In this document: one piece after another, positions 23,734 to 33,049 of the stretch
Layout: every line of letters begins with the position of its first letter
Numbering within the stretch: the first letter of the stretch is position 1
Notes under the pieces: generated by a model
The model's database searches: none
What the model was told of the DNA's origin: nothing
Seen by the model: the letters and a program-made list of their open reading frames with translations, nothing else
Program-made: the position numbers and the translations under genes
NCBI GenBank assembly: GCA_044221555.1
Contig: JBGAOY010000005.1
Coordinates: 1 to 64,000 of the forward strand
Direction: 5' to 3'
From: JAEUJM01 sp044221555
GTDB taxonomy: Bacteria; Actinomycetota; Acidimicrobiia; Acidimicrobiales; DATDAH01
DNA length: 64,000 nt

Positions 23734-26286
23734 TCACCCGAGAGTCGCGTCCGCCACCGCGACCCCGCCGGCGGTCACGGCGAGCGGTGTGGCGCCGGCG
23801 AACGTCGGGCTGTCCGGCCAGTACTCCTGCGGGTGGGTGCCGGTTGGATCCACCACCGCCACGCGGTAGGAGCCGGGCGCCAGGCCGCTGACCGTGTACC
23901 CGCCGGCGGCGTCGGTCACGGCGCTGCCCGTGATGGATCCGGCGGCACTGATCACGATCACCCACGCGCCCGGAAGTCCGCCACTCGTCACCTGATCGGA
24001 CACCTGGCCGACGATGCGGCCGGTGAGCGCCTCGAGGGCGGCATCGGCCGAGCCGGGGGCGGTGACGGCCGTGGACGTCGCCAGTCCCGCTGGAGGCTGA
24101 TCGTCGTACCACTCGGTTCGGTGGCCGGCCGCCGGGTCGAGAAAGACCAGGCGGTAGTCGCCGGGGACCAACCCGAGGTGGTAGCTGCCGTCGCCGGCGG
24201 TCGTGGTGCCCGCCGCGAGCTCGAACGTGGCGGCACGGAGGGCCACGACGCGCACGCCGATCAGCGGCTCGCCACTGCCCTGCTCGGTGATGGTGCCGTT
24301 GATGCCCGCGCTGCCGGCACCGGAGGTCGACCGGGGCAACCAGCCCTCGATCTGCGTCGTGGCCCCGACCGCGACGTTGGCCGGGATCGCCCCTGCCATG
24401 TCCGTCGATCGATACCAGTACTGCGGGCGGTGGTTGCCCGAGGGATCCACGAACGCGAAGTGATGGGGGCCCGGTGACAGGCGGTCGAACGAGAACCATC
24501 CGATCGAGTTGGCCGTGGCGCCAACCCCGGGTGTCCCCGATCCGCTCATCTCGATCACCCAGGTTCCGGGGATCCGTGGCGCCTCTCGTGGGTTCGGGAC
24601 GTCGTCCTCGACCACGATGCCGGTCACCCTGCCCCGGAGCGGCGCCATGGTCGCGTCGACGCGGGCGAGGGCGAGGGTGCCGACCGTGACCGGGGTGGGT
24701 GGCCCGACGAACCCCGCCGTGTGGTCGCCCAGCGGGTCGAGCACGAACACGACGTAGGCGCCCGGAGGTTCGAGCACCTGATAGCTCCCGTCGCCACCGG
24801 CCACCGCGCCCCCGGCCAGAGAGAAGTCGGCGCTCCGCAGCACCGCCACGAAGGCGCCTGCGACCGGCGCGGACGACCCCGATTCGACGACCCGGCCACC
24901 GATGCCGGGCAGGGGCCCGTCGGGGCGTCCGAGGGCCACGACCCCCAGCGCATCCCCCAGTTCACCCGCGCTGTCTCCCCGGCTGGCGGTGTCGCCCTGA
25001 CCCAGTTGGCCGTACAGGTTGTGCCCCCAGCATCGGAGCCCGAGGTCGTCCAGGCGAGCACAGGCGTAGTAGCTGCCACCGGTGACCGCGAGCGCGGTGC
25101 GGCCGGTGCCGAGCGACACCGCCGGCAGGCTGTCCCCCATCTGGCCCGTGGTCGCACCGCGGCCGTTCGTGTCGCCGACGCCCAGTTGCCCGGCCGAGTT
25201 GTTGCCCCAACACTTCACCGACCCGTCGTCCAGGACGGCGCACACGTGGAAGTCGCCGGCGGCCACGCCCCGGGCCGACCGACCGGCGCCGAGCGACACC
25301 GCGGGCAGGCTGTCGCCCATCTCGGCCGGACCGTCGCCCCGCGAGGCCTTGTCGCCGAGGCCGAGTTGCCCGTACAGGTTGTACCCCCAGCACTTCACCG
25401 ACCCGTCGTCGAGGAGCGCGCAGGCGAAGAACAGGCCCAGGGTGATCGAGCGGGCGGTGCGGCCGCCACCCAGGGCCACCGCCGGCAGGGCCTCGCCCAT
25501 CTGGCCGGCTGCGCCGCCACGACCGATCGTGTCGCCCAGGCCGAGTTGGCCGTACGCGTTGTCGCCCCAGCACTTCACCGAGCCGTCGTCCAGCAGCGCA
25601 CAGGTGGCGTCGAAGCCGGCGGAGACGGCGGTGGCCACCCGCCCGGCGCCGAGGGCGATCGCCGGCAGGTCGTCGCCCATCTCGGCGGGACCGTCACCCC
25701 GGTTGGCGACATCGCCCTGGCCCAGCCGACCCGAGAGGCCGCGGCCCCAGCACTTGACCGCGCCGTCATCGAGCAGCACGCACGTGTGCGAGTCTCCCGC
25801 CGTGAGCGCGGTGGCCGTGCGGCCGGCGCCGAGGGCCACCGCCGGGAGCGAGTCGCCCATCTCGCCCGGCGCATCGCCTCGATCGGCGCTGTCGCCCAGC
25901 CCCAACTGGCCGTACTGGTTCGAGCCCCAGCACTTGACCGAGGCGTCATCGAGCAGCGCACACGTGTGGGCGGTGCTGGCGGCCAGGGCCACCGCCGTTC
26001 GTCCGACACCCAGCGGCACCACGGGGAGGAAGTCGGCCATCTCGCTCGGGCCGTCACCCCGTGCCACCGTGTCACCCAGACCGAGCTGGCCGTGGTGGTT
26101 CCGCCCCCAGCACTTCACCTGGCCCGAAGCCAGCACCGCGCACACGTGGGTGCCTCCTGCGGCGATCGTGCGGTACGCGGATGGTGCGCCGGGCGCTTCG
26201 TTGCCGTCGGCCGCACTGGGCACGGTGGAGGCGAGGGCGACCACGAGGAGGGTGACGGTGACGACGCAGCGACTCCCCCAGCGCAC
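23734..26286 (-). CDS. secreted RCC1-repeat protein with carboxypeptidase-regulatory-like domains
   Basis: 850 residues. A signal peptide (~1-26) is followed by seven RCC1/BLIP-II-like repeats (about residues 37-455), each containing KCWGxNxxGQLGLGD and a GDSLPAVxLGxGRTA segment, which should form a seven-bladed beta-propeller. Each blade has a Cys before WG and another in the HTCALL strand, so disulfides between blade strands are possible. The remaining ~390 residues form four beta-sandwich modules like carboxypeptidase-regulatory or CNA-B domains (GxGGRVVESGSS, VTDAAGGYTVSGL). No enzymatic residues were found; a surface adhesion or binding protein is likely. The repeats are also similar at DNA level, so copy number could vary. 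ATG 26286. Confidence 0.87.
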   Translation of the reverse strand: MRWGSRCVVTVTLLVVALASTVPSAADGNEAPGAPSAYRTIAAGGTHVCAVLASGQVKCWGRNHHGQLGLGDTVARGDGPSEMADFLPVVPLGVGRTAVALAASTAHTCALLDDASVKCWGSNQYGQLGLGDSADRGDAPGEMGDSLPAVALGAGRTATALTAGDSHTCVLLDDGAVKCWGRGLSGRLGQGDVANRGDGPAEMGDDLPAIALGAGRVATAVSAGFDATCALLDDGSVKCWGDNAYGQLGLGDTIGRGGAAGQMGEALPAVALGGGRTARSITLGLFFACALLDDGSVKCWGYNLYGQLGLGDKASRGDGPAEMGDSLPAVSLGAGRSARGVAAGDFHVCAVLDDGSVKCWGNNSAGQLGVGDTNGRGATTGQMGDSLPAVSLGTGRTALAVTGGSYYACARLDDLGLRCWGHNLYGQLGQGDTASRGDSAGELGDALGVVALGRPDGPLPGIGGRVVESGSSAPVAGAFVAVLRSADFSLAGGAVAGGDGSYQVLEPPGAYVVFVLDPLGDHTAGFVGPPTPVTVGTLALARVDATMAPLRGRVTGIVVEDDVPNPREAPRIPGTWVIEMSGSGTPGVGATANSIGWFSFDRLSPGPHHFAFVDPSGNHRPQYWYRSTDMAGAIPANVAVGATTQIEGWLPRSTSGAGSAGINGTITEQGSGEPLIGVRVVALRAATFELAAGTTTAGDGSYHLGLVPGDYRLVFLDPAAGHRTEWYDDQPPAGLATSTAVTAPGSADAALEALTGRIVGQVSDQVTSGGLPGAWVIVISAAGSITGSAVTDAAGGYTVSGLAPGSYRVAVVDPTGTHPQEYWPDSPTFAGATPLAVTAGGVAVADATLG

Positions 26287-26339
26287 GGTGCGGAATCTAG
26301 CGCTGCGCCCGAGCCGGAGCCCGAGCCAACATGCCAGCC

Positions 26340-26410
26340 GATCACGGGCCCGTTCCGATCACCGGGCCCGTCTTCCGATCACCGGGCCTGATCGATCACC
26401 CGAGCCTCGG
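26340..26410. repeat. short tandem repeats GATCACCGGGCC
   Basis: Units beginning GATCACSGGGCC or a variant start at 26340, 26357, 26377 and 26394, spaced 17-20 bp. They lie between the stop of the DUF4118 gene (26414) and the start of the RCC1 gene. Partial self-complementarity (GGGCCC) could give weak hairpins. This may act as the 3' end of the kdp operon transcript. Confidence 0.7.
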
Positions 26411-26413
26411 CGA

Positions 26414-27175
26414 TCAGTGGGCGGCCGGGCCGTCGGGACCGGCCGTGGCCAACGCCGCGCCGAGCTGATCGGCCAGCGCCACCGCGTCGCGGCGGGCATC
26501 GGGGGTGAACGCGGCCGCGGCGTTGGGGGTGTGCGGCACCAGCACGAACCGCCCGAGGTCGCGGCCGCCCGCCGTCACGGGCAGTTCCACCGCCCAGGAG
26601 TTGGGGTCGCCGGTGATCGGCGGCACCTCGGCGGGCAGCGTCACCCCGTGGCGGGAGAGGCGGGGTAGGGGGTGGTCGAGGGGCGCACGCTGGTAGCGGC
26701 AGAACCAGAGGTCGAGCACGGCGCCGATCTCCTCCTCGAGCATGGGGATGAGGTCGGACGGCCCGGTGGCCGCGGCCAGGTGCGCGGTCCGCCGCAGCCG
26801 GACCACCTCGTCCTCGCGGGTGTCGGCCACCTGGCGGGCCCGCTGGGCCCGCACCACGATCTCACCCACCAGCACGCCGACGATCAGGAGCAACGCCGTG
26901 GTGACGCGGTCCACCCTGGCGTGGATCGCCAGGGTGTAGTGGGGCTTGGTGTGGAAGAAGTTGTAGGCGAAGGCCGCGGCCACGGCGCCGGCGATGCCCG
27001 CCGCCCGGCCGGCCAGGGCGGCCGCAGCCACCACCCCCACCACCAGCACCAACGCGATGTTGTTGTTGCCCAGCCACGACCGCAGTGGGATGAGCAGGAC
27101 GGCCAGGGCCACGATGGCCAGCGCGGCCAGGAGGCCCCCGACGAACGGGTCGACGCGACGCGGGTGGGTGCTCAC
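26414..27175 (-). CDS. DUF4118 membrane protein, KdpD sensor-like without kinase (copy 2)
   Basis: 253 residues. Four short membrane helices in the N-terminal ~120 residues (VDPFVGGLLAALAIVALA; NNIALVLVVGVVAAAALAG; FFHT signature; TTALLLIVGVLVGEIVV) match DUF4118, the membrane part of the potassium sensor kinase KdpD. An Arg-rich helix and a GAF-like domain follow (LIPMLEEEIGAVLDLWFCRY onward), and then the chain stops: no histidine kinase. The GTG start at 27175 overlaps the kdpE stop by 4 bp, making it the last gene of the kdp operon. It is clearly paralogous to 35013-35792 at the other end of that operon. It probably modulates Kdp sensing or forms mixed oligomers with KdpD (inference). Confidence 0.85.
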   Translation of the reverse strand: MSTHPRRVDPFVGGLLAALAIVALAVLLIPLRSWLGNNNIALVLVVGVVAAAALAGRAAGIAGAVAAAFAYNFFHTKPHYTLAIHARVDRVTTALLLIVGVLVGEIVVRAQRARQVADTREDEVVRLRRTAHLAAATGPSDLIPMLEEEIGAVLDLWFCRYQRAPLDHPLPRLSRHGVTLPAEVPPITGDPNSWAVELPVTAGGRDLGRFVLVPHTPNAAAAFTPDARRDAVALADQLGAALATAGPDGPAAH

Positions 27176-27867
27176 CCGGGCCGCTCGGGCTCGAAGCGGT
27201 AGCCCATCCCGGGCTCGGTGATGAAGTACCGGGGCCGCGACGGGTCGGGCTCCAGCTTGCGCCGCACCTGCGCCAGGTAGACGCGCAGGTAGTTGGTCTC
27301 GGTCTCGTACTGCGGGCCCCACACCTCCTGCAGCAACTGGCGCTGGCTCACGAGCTTGCCCTGGTGGCGCACGAGCATCTCGATGAGGTGCCACTCGGTC
27401 GGGGTCAGGTGCACCTCGGCGCCGTCACGCGTCACCCGCTTGGCGGCCAGGTCGATCGAGAAGGCGCTCGTCGTCACGACCGCCTCCTCGTCGGCCGGCG
27501 CCGCCCGGCGCAACGAGGCCCGCAGCCGGGCCAGCAGCTCGTTCATCCCGAACGGCTTGGTGACGTAGTCGTCGGCCCCGGCGTCGAGCGCGGCCACCTT
27601 GTCGGCTTCGTCCTCCCGCACCGACAGCACGATGATCGGCATGCTGGTCCAGCCCCGCAGGCCCCGCACCACCTCGATGCCGTCGATGCCCGGCAGGCCG
27701 AGGTCGAGCACCACCACGTCGGGGTGACGCTCGGCGGCGAGCGTCAGGGCCTCCTCACCGGTGGCCGCCAGCACGACGTCGTAGCCCCGTGCCCGCAGGT
27801 TCGTGCCCAAGGCCCTGCGGATCTGGGGCTCGTCGTCCACGACCAGCACGCACCCCGACTCGTTCAT
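27172..27867 (-). CDS. kdpE: response regulator KdpE
   Basis: 231-residue OmpR-type regulator: receiver domain with DD pair (11-12), phospho-Asp in VVVLDLGLPG (D55) and TKPFG Lys; C-terminal winged helix (EWHLIEMLVRHQGKLVSQ, YLRVYLAQVRRKLEPDPSRPRY) typical of KdpE. It activates kdp transcription when phosphorylated by KdpD at low potassium or under osmotic stress. ATG 27867 overlaps the kdpD stop by 4 bp (ATGA), and its own stop overlaps the next start. No KdpE binding site could be assigned upstream of the operon. Confidence 0.95.
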   Translation of the reverse strand: MNESGCVLVVDDEPQIRRALGTNLRARGYDVVLAATGEEALTLAAERHPDVVVLDLGLPGIDGIEVVRGLRGWTSMPIIVLSVREDEADKVAALDAGADDYVTKPFGMNELLARLRASLRRAAPADEEAVVTTSAFSIDLAAKRVTRDGAEVHLTPTEWHLIEMLVRHQGKLVSQRQLLQEVWGPQYETETNYLRVYLAQVRRKLEPDPSRPRYFITEPGMGYRFEPERPG

Positions 27868-30398
27868 CGAGCCTCCTCGATCGGGACCGGTGACTCGCTG
27901 GTGGCCACGGGGAGGCTGAGCACCATGGTCAGGCCCCCACCAGGGGTGTCCTCGGCCACCAGCGAGCCGCCCATCGCGTCGAGGAAGCCGTGGGCCACCG
28001 CGAGGCCGAGCCCGACCCCACTGCCGTTGGGTTGGTCGCCGAGGCGCTGGAAGGGAAGGAACATCACCTCGCGCAGGCCCGGGGCCACGCCCGGGCCGCG
28101 ATCGATCACCCGTAGGTCGACGCACTCGCCCACGGCCCCGGCGATGACCCGCACCGGCTGGTCGGGTGGGCTGGCCTGGACCGCGTTGGCGACGACGTTG
28201 GCCACGGCCCGCTCGAGCAGGGCCGGATCGGCGCTGGCGCGCGGCAGCGTCTCCGGCACCTCCACCGTCACGTCGGCAGCCGCGGTGCCCAGGCTGGCGA
28301 GGGCGCCGGCCACCACCTCCTCGAGGCCGACGGGCCGCACGATCAGGTCGAGCGCCCCGGTCTCGAGCCGGCTCATGTCCAACAGGTTGCCGACCAGGGC
28401 GTTGAGGCGGTCGGCCTCCTCGTCGATGGTCACCAGGAACTCGTGCACCGCGTCGGCCGACCAGTTCACGTCCTCCTGCAGCAGGCTCGTGGCCGACGCC
28501 TTGATCGACGCCAGCGGTGTGCGCAGGTCGTGCGAGACCGCCCGGAGCAGCGCGGTGCGGAGCTGGTCGGTCTGGACGAGGGCACCGGCCTCGGCGGCCT
28601 CGGCCTCGAGCGCCTGGCGCTCCATGACGGTGTGCAGGTGGGCGGCGAACGCGTTGAGCACCCGCAGGTCGTCGGCCTGCAGCCGCGGGCCGACGAGCAC
28701 CAGCCGCACGCCGTCGGCGAGCGGCAGGGTGGACCCGTCGTCGGTGGGCGCGGTCGGCACGGGCCGGCCGGCGCTGGCCTCCACCCACCAGCCCCCGTCG
28801 CCCTCGTCCCGCACCAGCAGGGCCACGGCGTCGAGCGAGAAGGTGGACCGCAGCCGGTCGAGGATGCCACCGAGTGGGTCGTCCTCGTGACCCAGCCCAC
28901 CGGTGACCCGTACGAGCGCCTCGGCCTCGGCGGTGGCCCGTGTGGCGTCGGCATGACGGCGTGCTGCCTTGCTCACGAGGGCGCTGATGATCACGGCCAC
29001 CGCCACGAACACCACGAGCGCGAAGGCGTTCTCACCCTTGGCGATGGTGAACGTGTACAGCGGTGGGGTGAAGTACCAGTTGAGCGCGAGCGAACCGGTG
29101 ACCGCGCACAGCACCGCCGGTATCGCGCCCCCCACCGTGGCCACCACCACGACCAGCAGCAGGTACACCAACATGTCGGCGGGGAGATCGAGGAACTGCC
29201 GGGCGTTGGCGAGGGCCAGGGTGACCAGCGGCACACCGACCACGGTGGCGGCCACGCCCGCGAGCTGCCGACGCTTCGACAGCGCCGAGGCCCGCATGGG
29301 CGGCAGCGTGGGTAGCTCCTCGTCGGCGTCCTCCTGGCTGATGACGTGGACGTCGATGGGGCCCGACGCCCGCACCACGGCGTTGATCACCGATCCCCGC
29401 GACAGCTCGGCCCACCGGGACCGGCGGCTGGCCCCCAGCACGATCTGGGTCGCGTTCTGCGACCGAGCGAAGGCCAGGAGGGTGCCGGCCACGTCGGAGC
29501 CGACCACCTCGTGGTACACGCCGCCCAGGTCCTCGAGGAGGCGCCGGTGCCTGGTGAGCAGCTCGCTCGGCGCCGCGGACAGCCCGTCGCCGACGCTGAT
29601 GTGCACCCCCACCAGCTCGGCCTTCGAGCGCATCGCCATGCGCGCCGCGCGCCGGATCAGGTGCTCGCTGCTGGGCGCACCGGTGAGCGCCACCACCACA
29701 CGCTCCCGCGTCTCCCACGGGCCCTCGATGCCGTGGTCGGCCATGTAGTCGTTGAGCGACTCGTCGACCTTGTCCGCCACCCACAACAGGGCCAGCTCGC
29801 GCAACGCTCCGAGGTTGCCCACCCGGAAGTAGTTGCCCAGCGCGGCGTCGACCTTGTCGGCGGCGTAGATGTTGCCGTGGGCCATGCGCCGGCGCAGCGC
29901 CTCCGGCGTCATGTCCACCAGTTCGACCTGATCGGCCTGGCGCACGAACTCGTCGGGGATGGTCTCCTGCTGCTTCACGCCCGTGATTCGGTCGACCACG
30001 TCGTTCACCGACTCGAGGTGCTGGATGTTCAGGGTGGACAGCACGTCGATGCCCGCGGCCAGCAACTCGCTGACGTCCTGCCAGCGTTTGGCGTGGCGGC
30101 TGCCCGGGACGTTGGTGTGCGCGAGCTCGTCGACCAGTACGACCGCCGGGCGTCGGGCCAGCACGGCGTCGATGTCCATCTCCTCGAACTCGCTGCCACG
30201 GTGCGAGAGGCGGCGGCGGGGCACCACCTCGAGGTCGCCCACCTGGGCCTGGGTGTTGACCCGCCCGTGGGTCTCGACGAAACCGACGACGACGTCGGTG
30301 CCGCGGTCACGGCGGCGCTTTCCCTCGTTCAACATGGCGAAGGTCTTGCCCACGCCGGGGGCGGCCCCGAGGTAGATGCGAAGCTTGCCCCGGGCCAT
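27864..30398 (-). CDS. kdpD: sensor histidine kinase KdpD
   Basis: 844-residue full-length KdpD. N-terminal KdpD domain with Walker A GAAPGVGKT (11-19) and the DELAHTN segment, USP-like domain (~245-365), DUF4118 with four membrane helices (~390-495), GAF-like domain, HisKA with phospho-acceptor SHDLRTPL (H~623) and HATPase with NVVANAVQ, DRGPGV and GSGVGLGLAVA. It senses potassium limitation and phosphorylates KdpE. ATG 30398 starts 9 bp after the kdpC stop. All catalytic motifs are intact, so the DUF4118 satellites in this operon are additions rather than replacements. Confidence 0.96.
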   Translation of the reverse strand: MARGKLRIYLGAAPGVGKTFAMLNEGKRRRDRGTDVVVGFVETHGRVNTQAQVGDLEVVPRRRLSHRGSEFEEMDIDAVLARRPAVVLVDELAHTNVPGSRHAKRWQDVSELLAAGIDVLSTLNIQHLESVNDVVDRITGVKQQETIPDEFVRQADQVELVDMTPEALRRRMAHGNIYAADKVDAALGNYFRVGNLGALRELALLWVADKVDESLNDYMADHGIEGPWETRERVVVALTGAPSSEHLIRRAARMAMRSKAELVGVHISVGDGLSAAPSELLTRHRRLLEDLGGVYHEVVGSDVAGTLLAFARSQNATQIVLGASRRSRWAELSRGSVINAVVRASGPIDVHVISQEDADEELPTLPPMRASALSKRRQLAGVAATVVGVPLVTLALANARQFLDLPADMLVYLLLVVVVATVGGAIPAVLCAVTGSLALNWYFTPPLYTFTIAKGENAFALVVFVAVAVIISALVSKAARRHADATRATAEAEALVRVTGGLGHEDDPLGGILDRLRSTFSLDAVALLVRDEGDGGWWVEASAGRPVPTAPTDDGSTLPLADGVRLVLVGPRLQADDLRVLNAFAAHLHTVMERQALEAEAAEAGALVQTDQLRTALLRAVSHDLRTPLASIKASATSLLQEDVNWSADAVHEFLVTIDEEADRLNALVGNLLDMSRLETGALDLIVRPVGLEEVVAGALASLGTAAADVTVEVPETLPRASADPALLERAVANVVANAVQASPPDQPVRVIAGAVGECVDLRVIDRGPGVAPGLREVMFLPFQRLGDQPNGSGVGLGLAVAHGFLDAMGGSLVAEDTPGGGLTMVLSLPVATSESPVPIEEAR

Positions 30399-30407
30399 GG
30401 CGTCAGG

Positions 30408-30986
30408 TTACGAAGCGGGCGCTTCGTCGAGGGCGAGGTTGAGCTCGAGCACGTTCACCCCTGCCTCGCCGAGGAAGCCCAGGGTGCGCCCGTCGGTGTG
30501 ATCGTCGATCAGGGCCAGCACGTCATCGACCTGCAGCCCACGGGCCTGGGCCACCCGGTCGGCCTGCAGGCGGGCGTTGGCCACCGAGATGTGCGGGTCG
30601 AGACCCGAGCCCGATGCGGTGACCGCGTCCACCGGCACCTCGGCGTCCGCCGCCAGGCTGTTGCGCTCGCGGTACGCCACCGACCGCTCCTCGATGGTGG
30701 CCAGCAGGTCGGGGTTGTTGGGCCCCAGGTTGGACGCCGCACTGGCGGTGCCGTCGTAGCCGTCGCCGGCCACCGAGGGCCGGCTCTCGAAGTACTGGTC
30801 GCCGGTGAACACCTGCCCGACCAGCGACGATCCCACGGCCTCGCCGCCCACCGCGACGATCGACCCGTCGGCCTGGTGCGAGAACAGGGCCTGCGCCACC
30901 CCCGTGATGGCGAGCGGGTAGGCGATCCCCACGACGACCGTGAGGACGGCCAGCAGGCGCAGGGCAGGAAGCAGTTGGCGTCTCAT
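30408..30986 (-). CDS. kdpC: potassium-transporting ATPase subunit KdpC
   Basis: 192-residue KdpC: one N-terminal membrane helix (~8-35) then a periplasmic-type domain with NPDLLATIEERSVAYRERN, DAVTASGSGLDPHIS and ARLQADRVAQARG, the usual KdpC signatures. It stabilises the KdpFABC complex and increases ATP affinity. ATG 30986 begins 8 bp after the kdpB stop. Confidence 0.96.
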   Translation of the reverse strand: MRRQLLPALRLLAVLTVVVGIAYPLAITGVAQALFSHQADGSIVAVGGEAVGSSLVGQVFTGDQYFESRPSVAGDGYDGTASAASNLGPNNPDLLATIEERSVAYRERNSLAADAEVPVDAVTASGSGLDPHISVANARLQADRVAQARGLQVDDVLALIDDHTDGRTLGFLGEAGVNVLELNLALDEAPAS

Positions 30987-30994
30987 GACACTCC

Positions 30995-33049
30995 TTACGA
31001 AACACCGGCGGCGGTGATGACCACGTCGATGAGCTTGATGCCGACGAACGGCACGATCAGGCCCCCGAGCCCGTAGATCAGGATGTTGCGGCGCAGCACC
31101 GCCGCGGCCGACTCGGCCCGGAACTTCACGCCTCGCAGGGCCAAGGGGATGAGCGCGACGATCACCAGTGCGTTGAAGATGACCGCTGAGAGGATCGCCG
31201 ACCGGGGCGTCTGCAGATCCATGATGTTCAACGTGTCGAGGGCGGGGAACACCCCGACGAACATGGCCGGGATGATGGCGAAGTACTTGGCCACGTCGTT
31301 GGCGATGGAGAAGGTGGTGAGCGAGCCCCGGGTGATCAGCAACTGCTTGCCGATCTCGACGATCTCGATGAGCTTCGTCGGGTTCGAGTCGAGGTCGACC
31401 ATGTTCCCGGCCTCCTTGGCCGCCTGGGTGCCGGTGTTCATGGCCACGCCCACGTCCGCCTGGGCCAGCGCCGGCGCGTCGTTGGTGCCGTCGCCCGTCA
31501 TGGCCACCAGGAACCCGCCCGCCTGCTCCTTCTTGATCAGGGCCATCTTGTCCTCCGGTGTGGCCTCCGCCAGGAAGTCGTCCACCCCGGCCTCGGTGGC
31601 GATGGCCTGCGCGGTGAGCGGGTTGTCGCCGGTGATCATCACGGTGCGGATGCCCATGGCCCGCAGCTCGTCGAACCGCTCGCGCATGCCCTGCTTCACC
31701 ACGTCCTTCAGGTGGATCACCCCGAGGGCCCGCCGCGTGGTGGTGCCGGCGGCATCGTCGCCCTCGGCCACCACCAGCGGCGTCCCGCCGGCGGACGCGA
31801 TCCCGTCGACCACCTGCCCGAGCTCGGGCGGGACGTCGACGCCGGCCTCCTCGACCCAGCGGCGCACCGAGTCGGCGGCCCCCTTGCGGATGGAGCGGCC
31901 CTCGAAGTCGACACCGCTCATGCGGGTCTGCGCGGTGAACGGCACCAGCTCGGCCCCGGCGAGCTCGCGCTCGCGCAGGCCGTACTGCTCCTTGGCCAGG
32001 ACGACCACCGAGCGGCCCTCGGGGGTCTCGTCGGCCAGGCTGGACAGTTGCGCCACCTCGGCCAGGTGGGCCTCGGTCACGTCACCGACGGGGATGAACT
32101 CGGCCGCCTGGCGGTTGCCCAGGGTGATCGTGCCGGTCTTGTCGAGCAGCAGGGTCGAGCAGTCGCCCGCGGCCTCGACCGCCCGGCCGCTCATGGCCAG
32201 CACGTTGCGCTGGACGAGACGGTCCATGCCGGCGATGCCGATGGCCGACAGCAGCGCCCCGATGGTGGTGGGGATCAGGCAGACCAGCAGCGCCACCAGG
32301 ATGATGATGGGCTGCTCGGCACCCGAGTAGATCGCCAACGGCTGAAGCGTCACGGTGGCCAGCAGGAAGATGATGGTGAGCCCTGCCAGCAGGATGTTGA
32401 GGGCGATCTCGTTGGGGGTCTTCTGCCGGGACGCGCCCTCGACCAGGGCGATCATGCGGTCGAGGAAGGTCTCGCCGGGCCTGGCGGTGATGCGCACCAC
32501 GATCTCGTCGGACAGCACCCGGGTGCCGCCGGTGACCGCCGAACGGTCGCCTCCCGACTCTCGGATGACCGGGGCCGACTCGCCGGTGATGGCCGACTCG
32601 TCGACGCTGGCGATGCCCTCGATCACCTCGCCGTCGCCGGGGATCACCTCACCGGCGGTCACCACGCACTCGTCGCCGATGGCGAGCTGAGGGCTGGGCA
32701 CGTCCTCGATGACGCCACCCGCCCGGCGCACCCGGGCCGTCGTGTCGGCCTTGGCCTTGCGCAGCGAGTCGGCCTGGGCCTTTCCGCGGCCTTCGGCCAC
32801 CGCCTCGGCCAGGTTGGCGAACAGCACGGTGAACCAGAGCCAGAGGGCCACCAGGCCGGCGAACACGTTCTCGCTGGCCGTGGACGAGCCCAGGTCGCGG
32901 AGGAACACGACGGTGGTGACGACGCTGCCGATCAGCACCACGAACATGACCGGGTTGCGCATGGCGACCCGCGGGTGCAGCTTTCGGAACGCGTCCCCGA
33001 CGGCCGGCCGCAGGATCTTGGGATCGAACAGCGATGCGTTCTTGCTCAC
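30995..33049 (-). CDS. kdpB: potassium-transporting P-type ATPase catalytic subunit KdpB
   Basis: 684 residues. Phosphorylation motif DKTGTITLG (D303), TGES (155-158, with the Ser that is phosphorylated for inhibition in E. coli KdpB), MTGDGTNDAPALAQADVG hinge and the usual membrane segments. It hydrolyses ATP to drive K+ moved through KdpA. GTG 33049 overlaps the kdpA stop by 4 bp (GTGA). The same frame is open far upstream across kdpA, but that is antisense-like noise in a different phase from KdpA. Confidence 0.96.
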   Translation of the reverse strand: MSKNASLFDPKILRPAVGDAFRKLHPRVAMRNPVMFVVLIGSVVTTVVFLRDLGSSTASENVFAGLVALWLWFTVLFANLAEAVAEGRGKAQADSLRKAKADTTARVRRAGGVIEDVPSPQLAIGDECVVTAGEVIPGDGEVIEGIASVDESAITGESAPVIRESGGDRSAVTGGTRVLSDEIVVRITARPGETFLDRMIALVEGASRQKTPNEIALNILLAGLTIIFLLATVTLQPLAIYSGAEQPIIILVALLVCLIPTTIGALLSAIGIAGMDRLVQRNVLAMSGRAVEAAGDCSTLLLDKTGTITLGNRQAAEFIPVGDVTEAHLAEVAQLSSLADETPEGRSVVVLAKEQYGLRERELAGAELVPFTAQTRMSGVDFEGRSIRKGAADSVRRWVEEAGVDVPPELGQVVDGIASAGGTPLVVAEGDDAAGTTTRRALGVIHLKDVVKQGMRERFDELRAMGIRTVMITGDNPLTAQAIATEAGVDDFLAEATPEDKMALIKKEQAGGFLVAMTGDGTNDAPALAQADVGVAMNTGTQAAKEAGNMVDLDSNPTKLIEIVEIGKQLLITRGSLTTFSIANDVAKYFAIIPAMFVGVFPALDTLNIMDLQTPRSAILSAVIFNALVIVALIPLALRGVKFRAESAAAVLRRNILIYGLGGLIVPFVGIKLIDVVITAAGVS

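Noticed and set aside
25000..26150. Regular DNA repeats that could suggest a CRISPR array
   Set aside because: The ~160-bp period corresponds to the RCC1 protein repeats within an intact reading frame; there are no short repeats with unique spacers.
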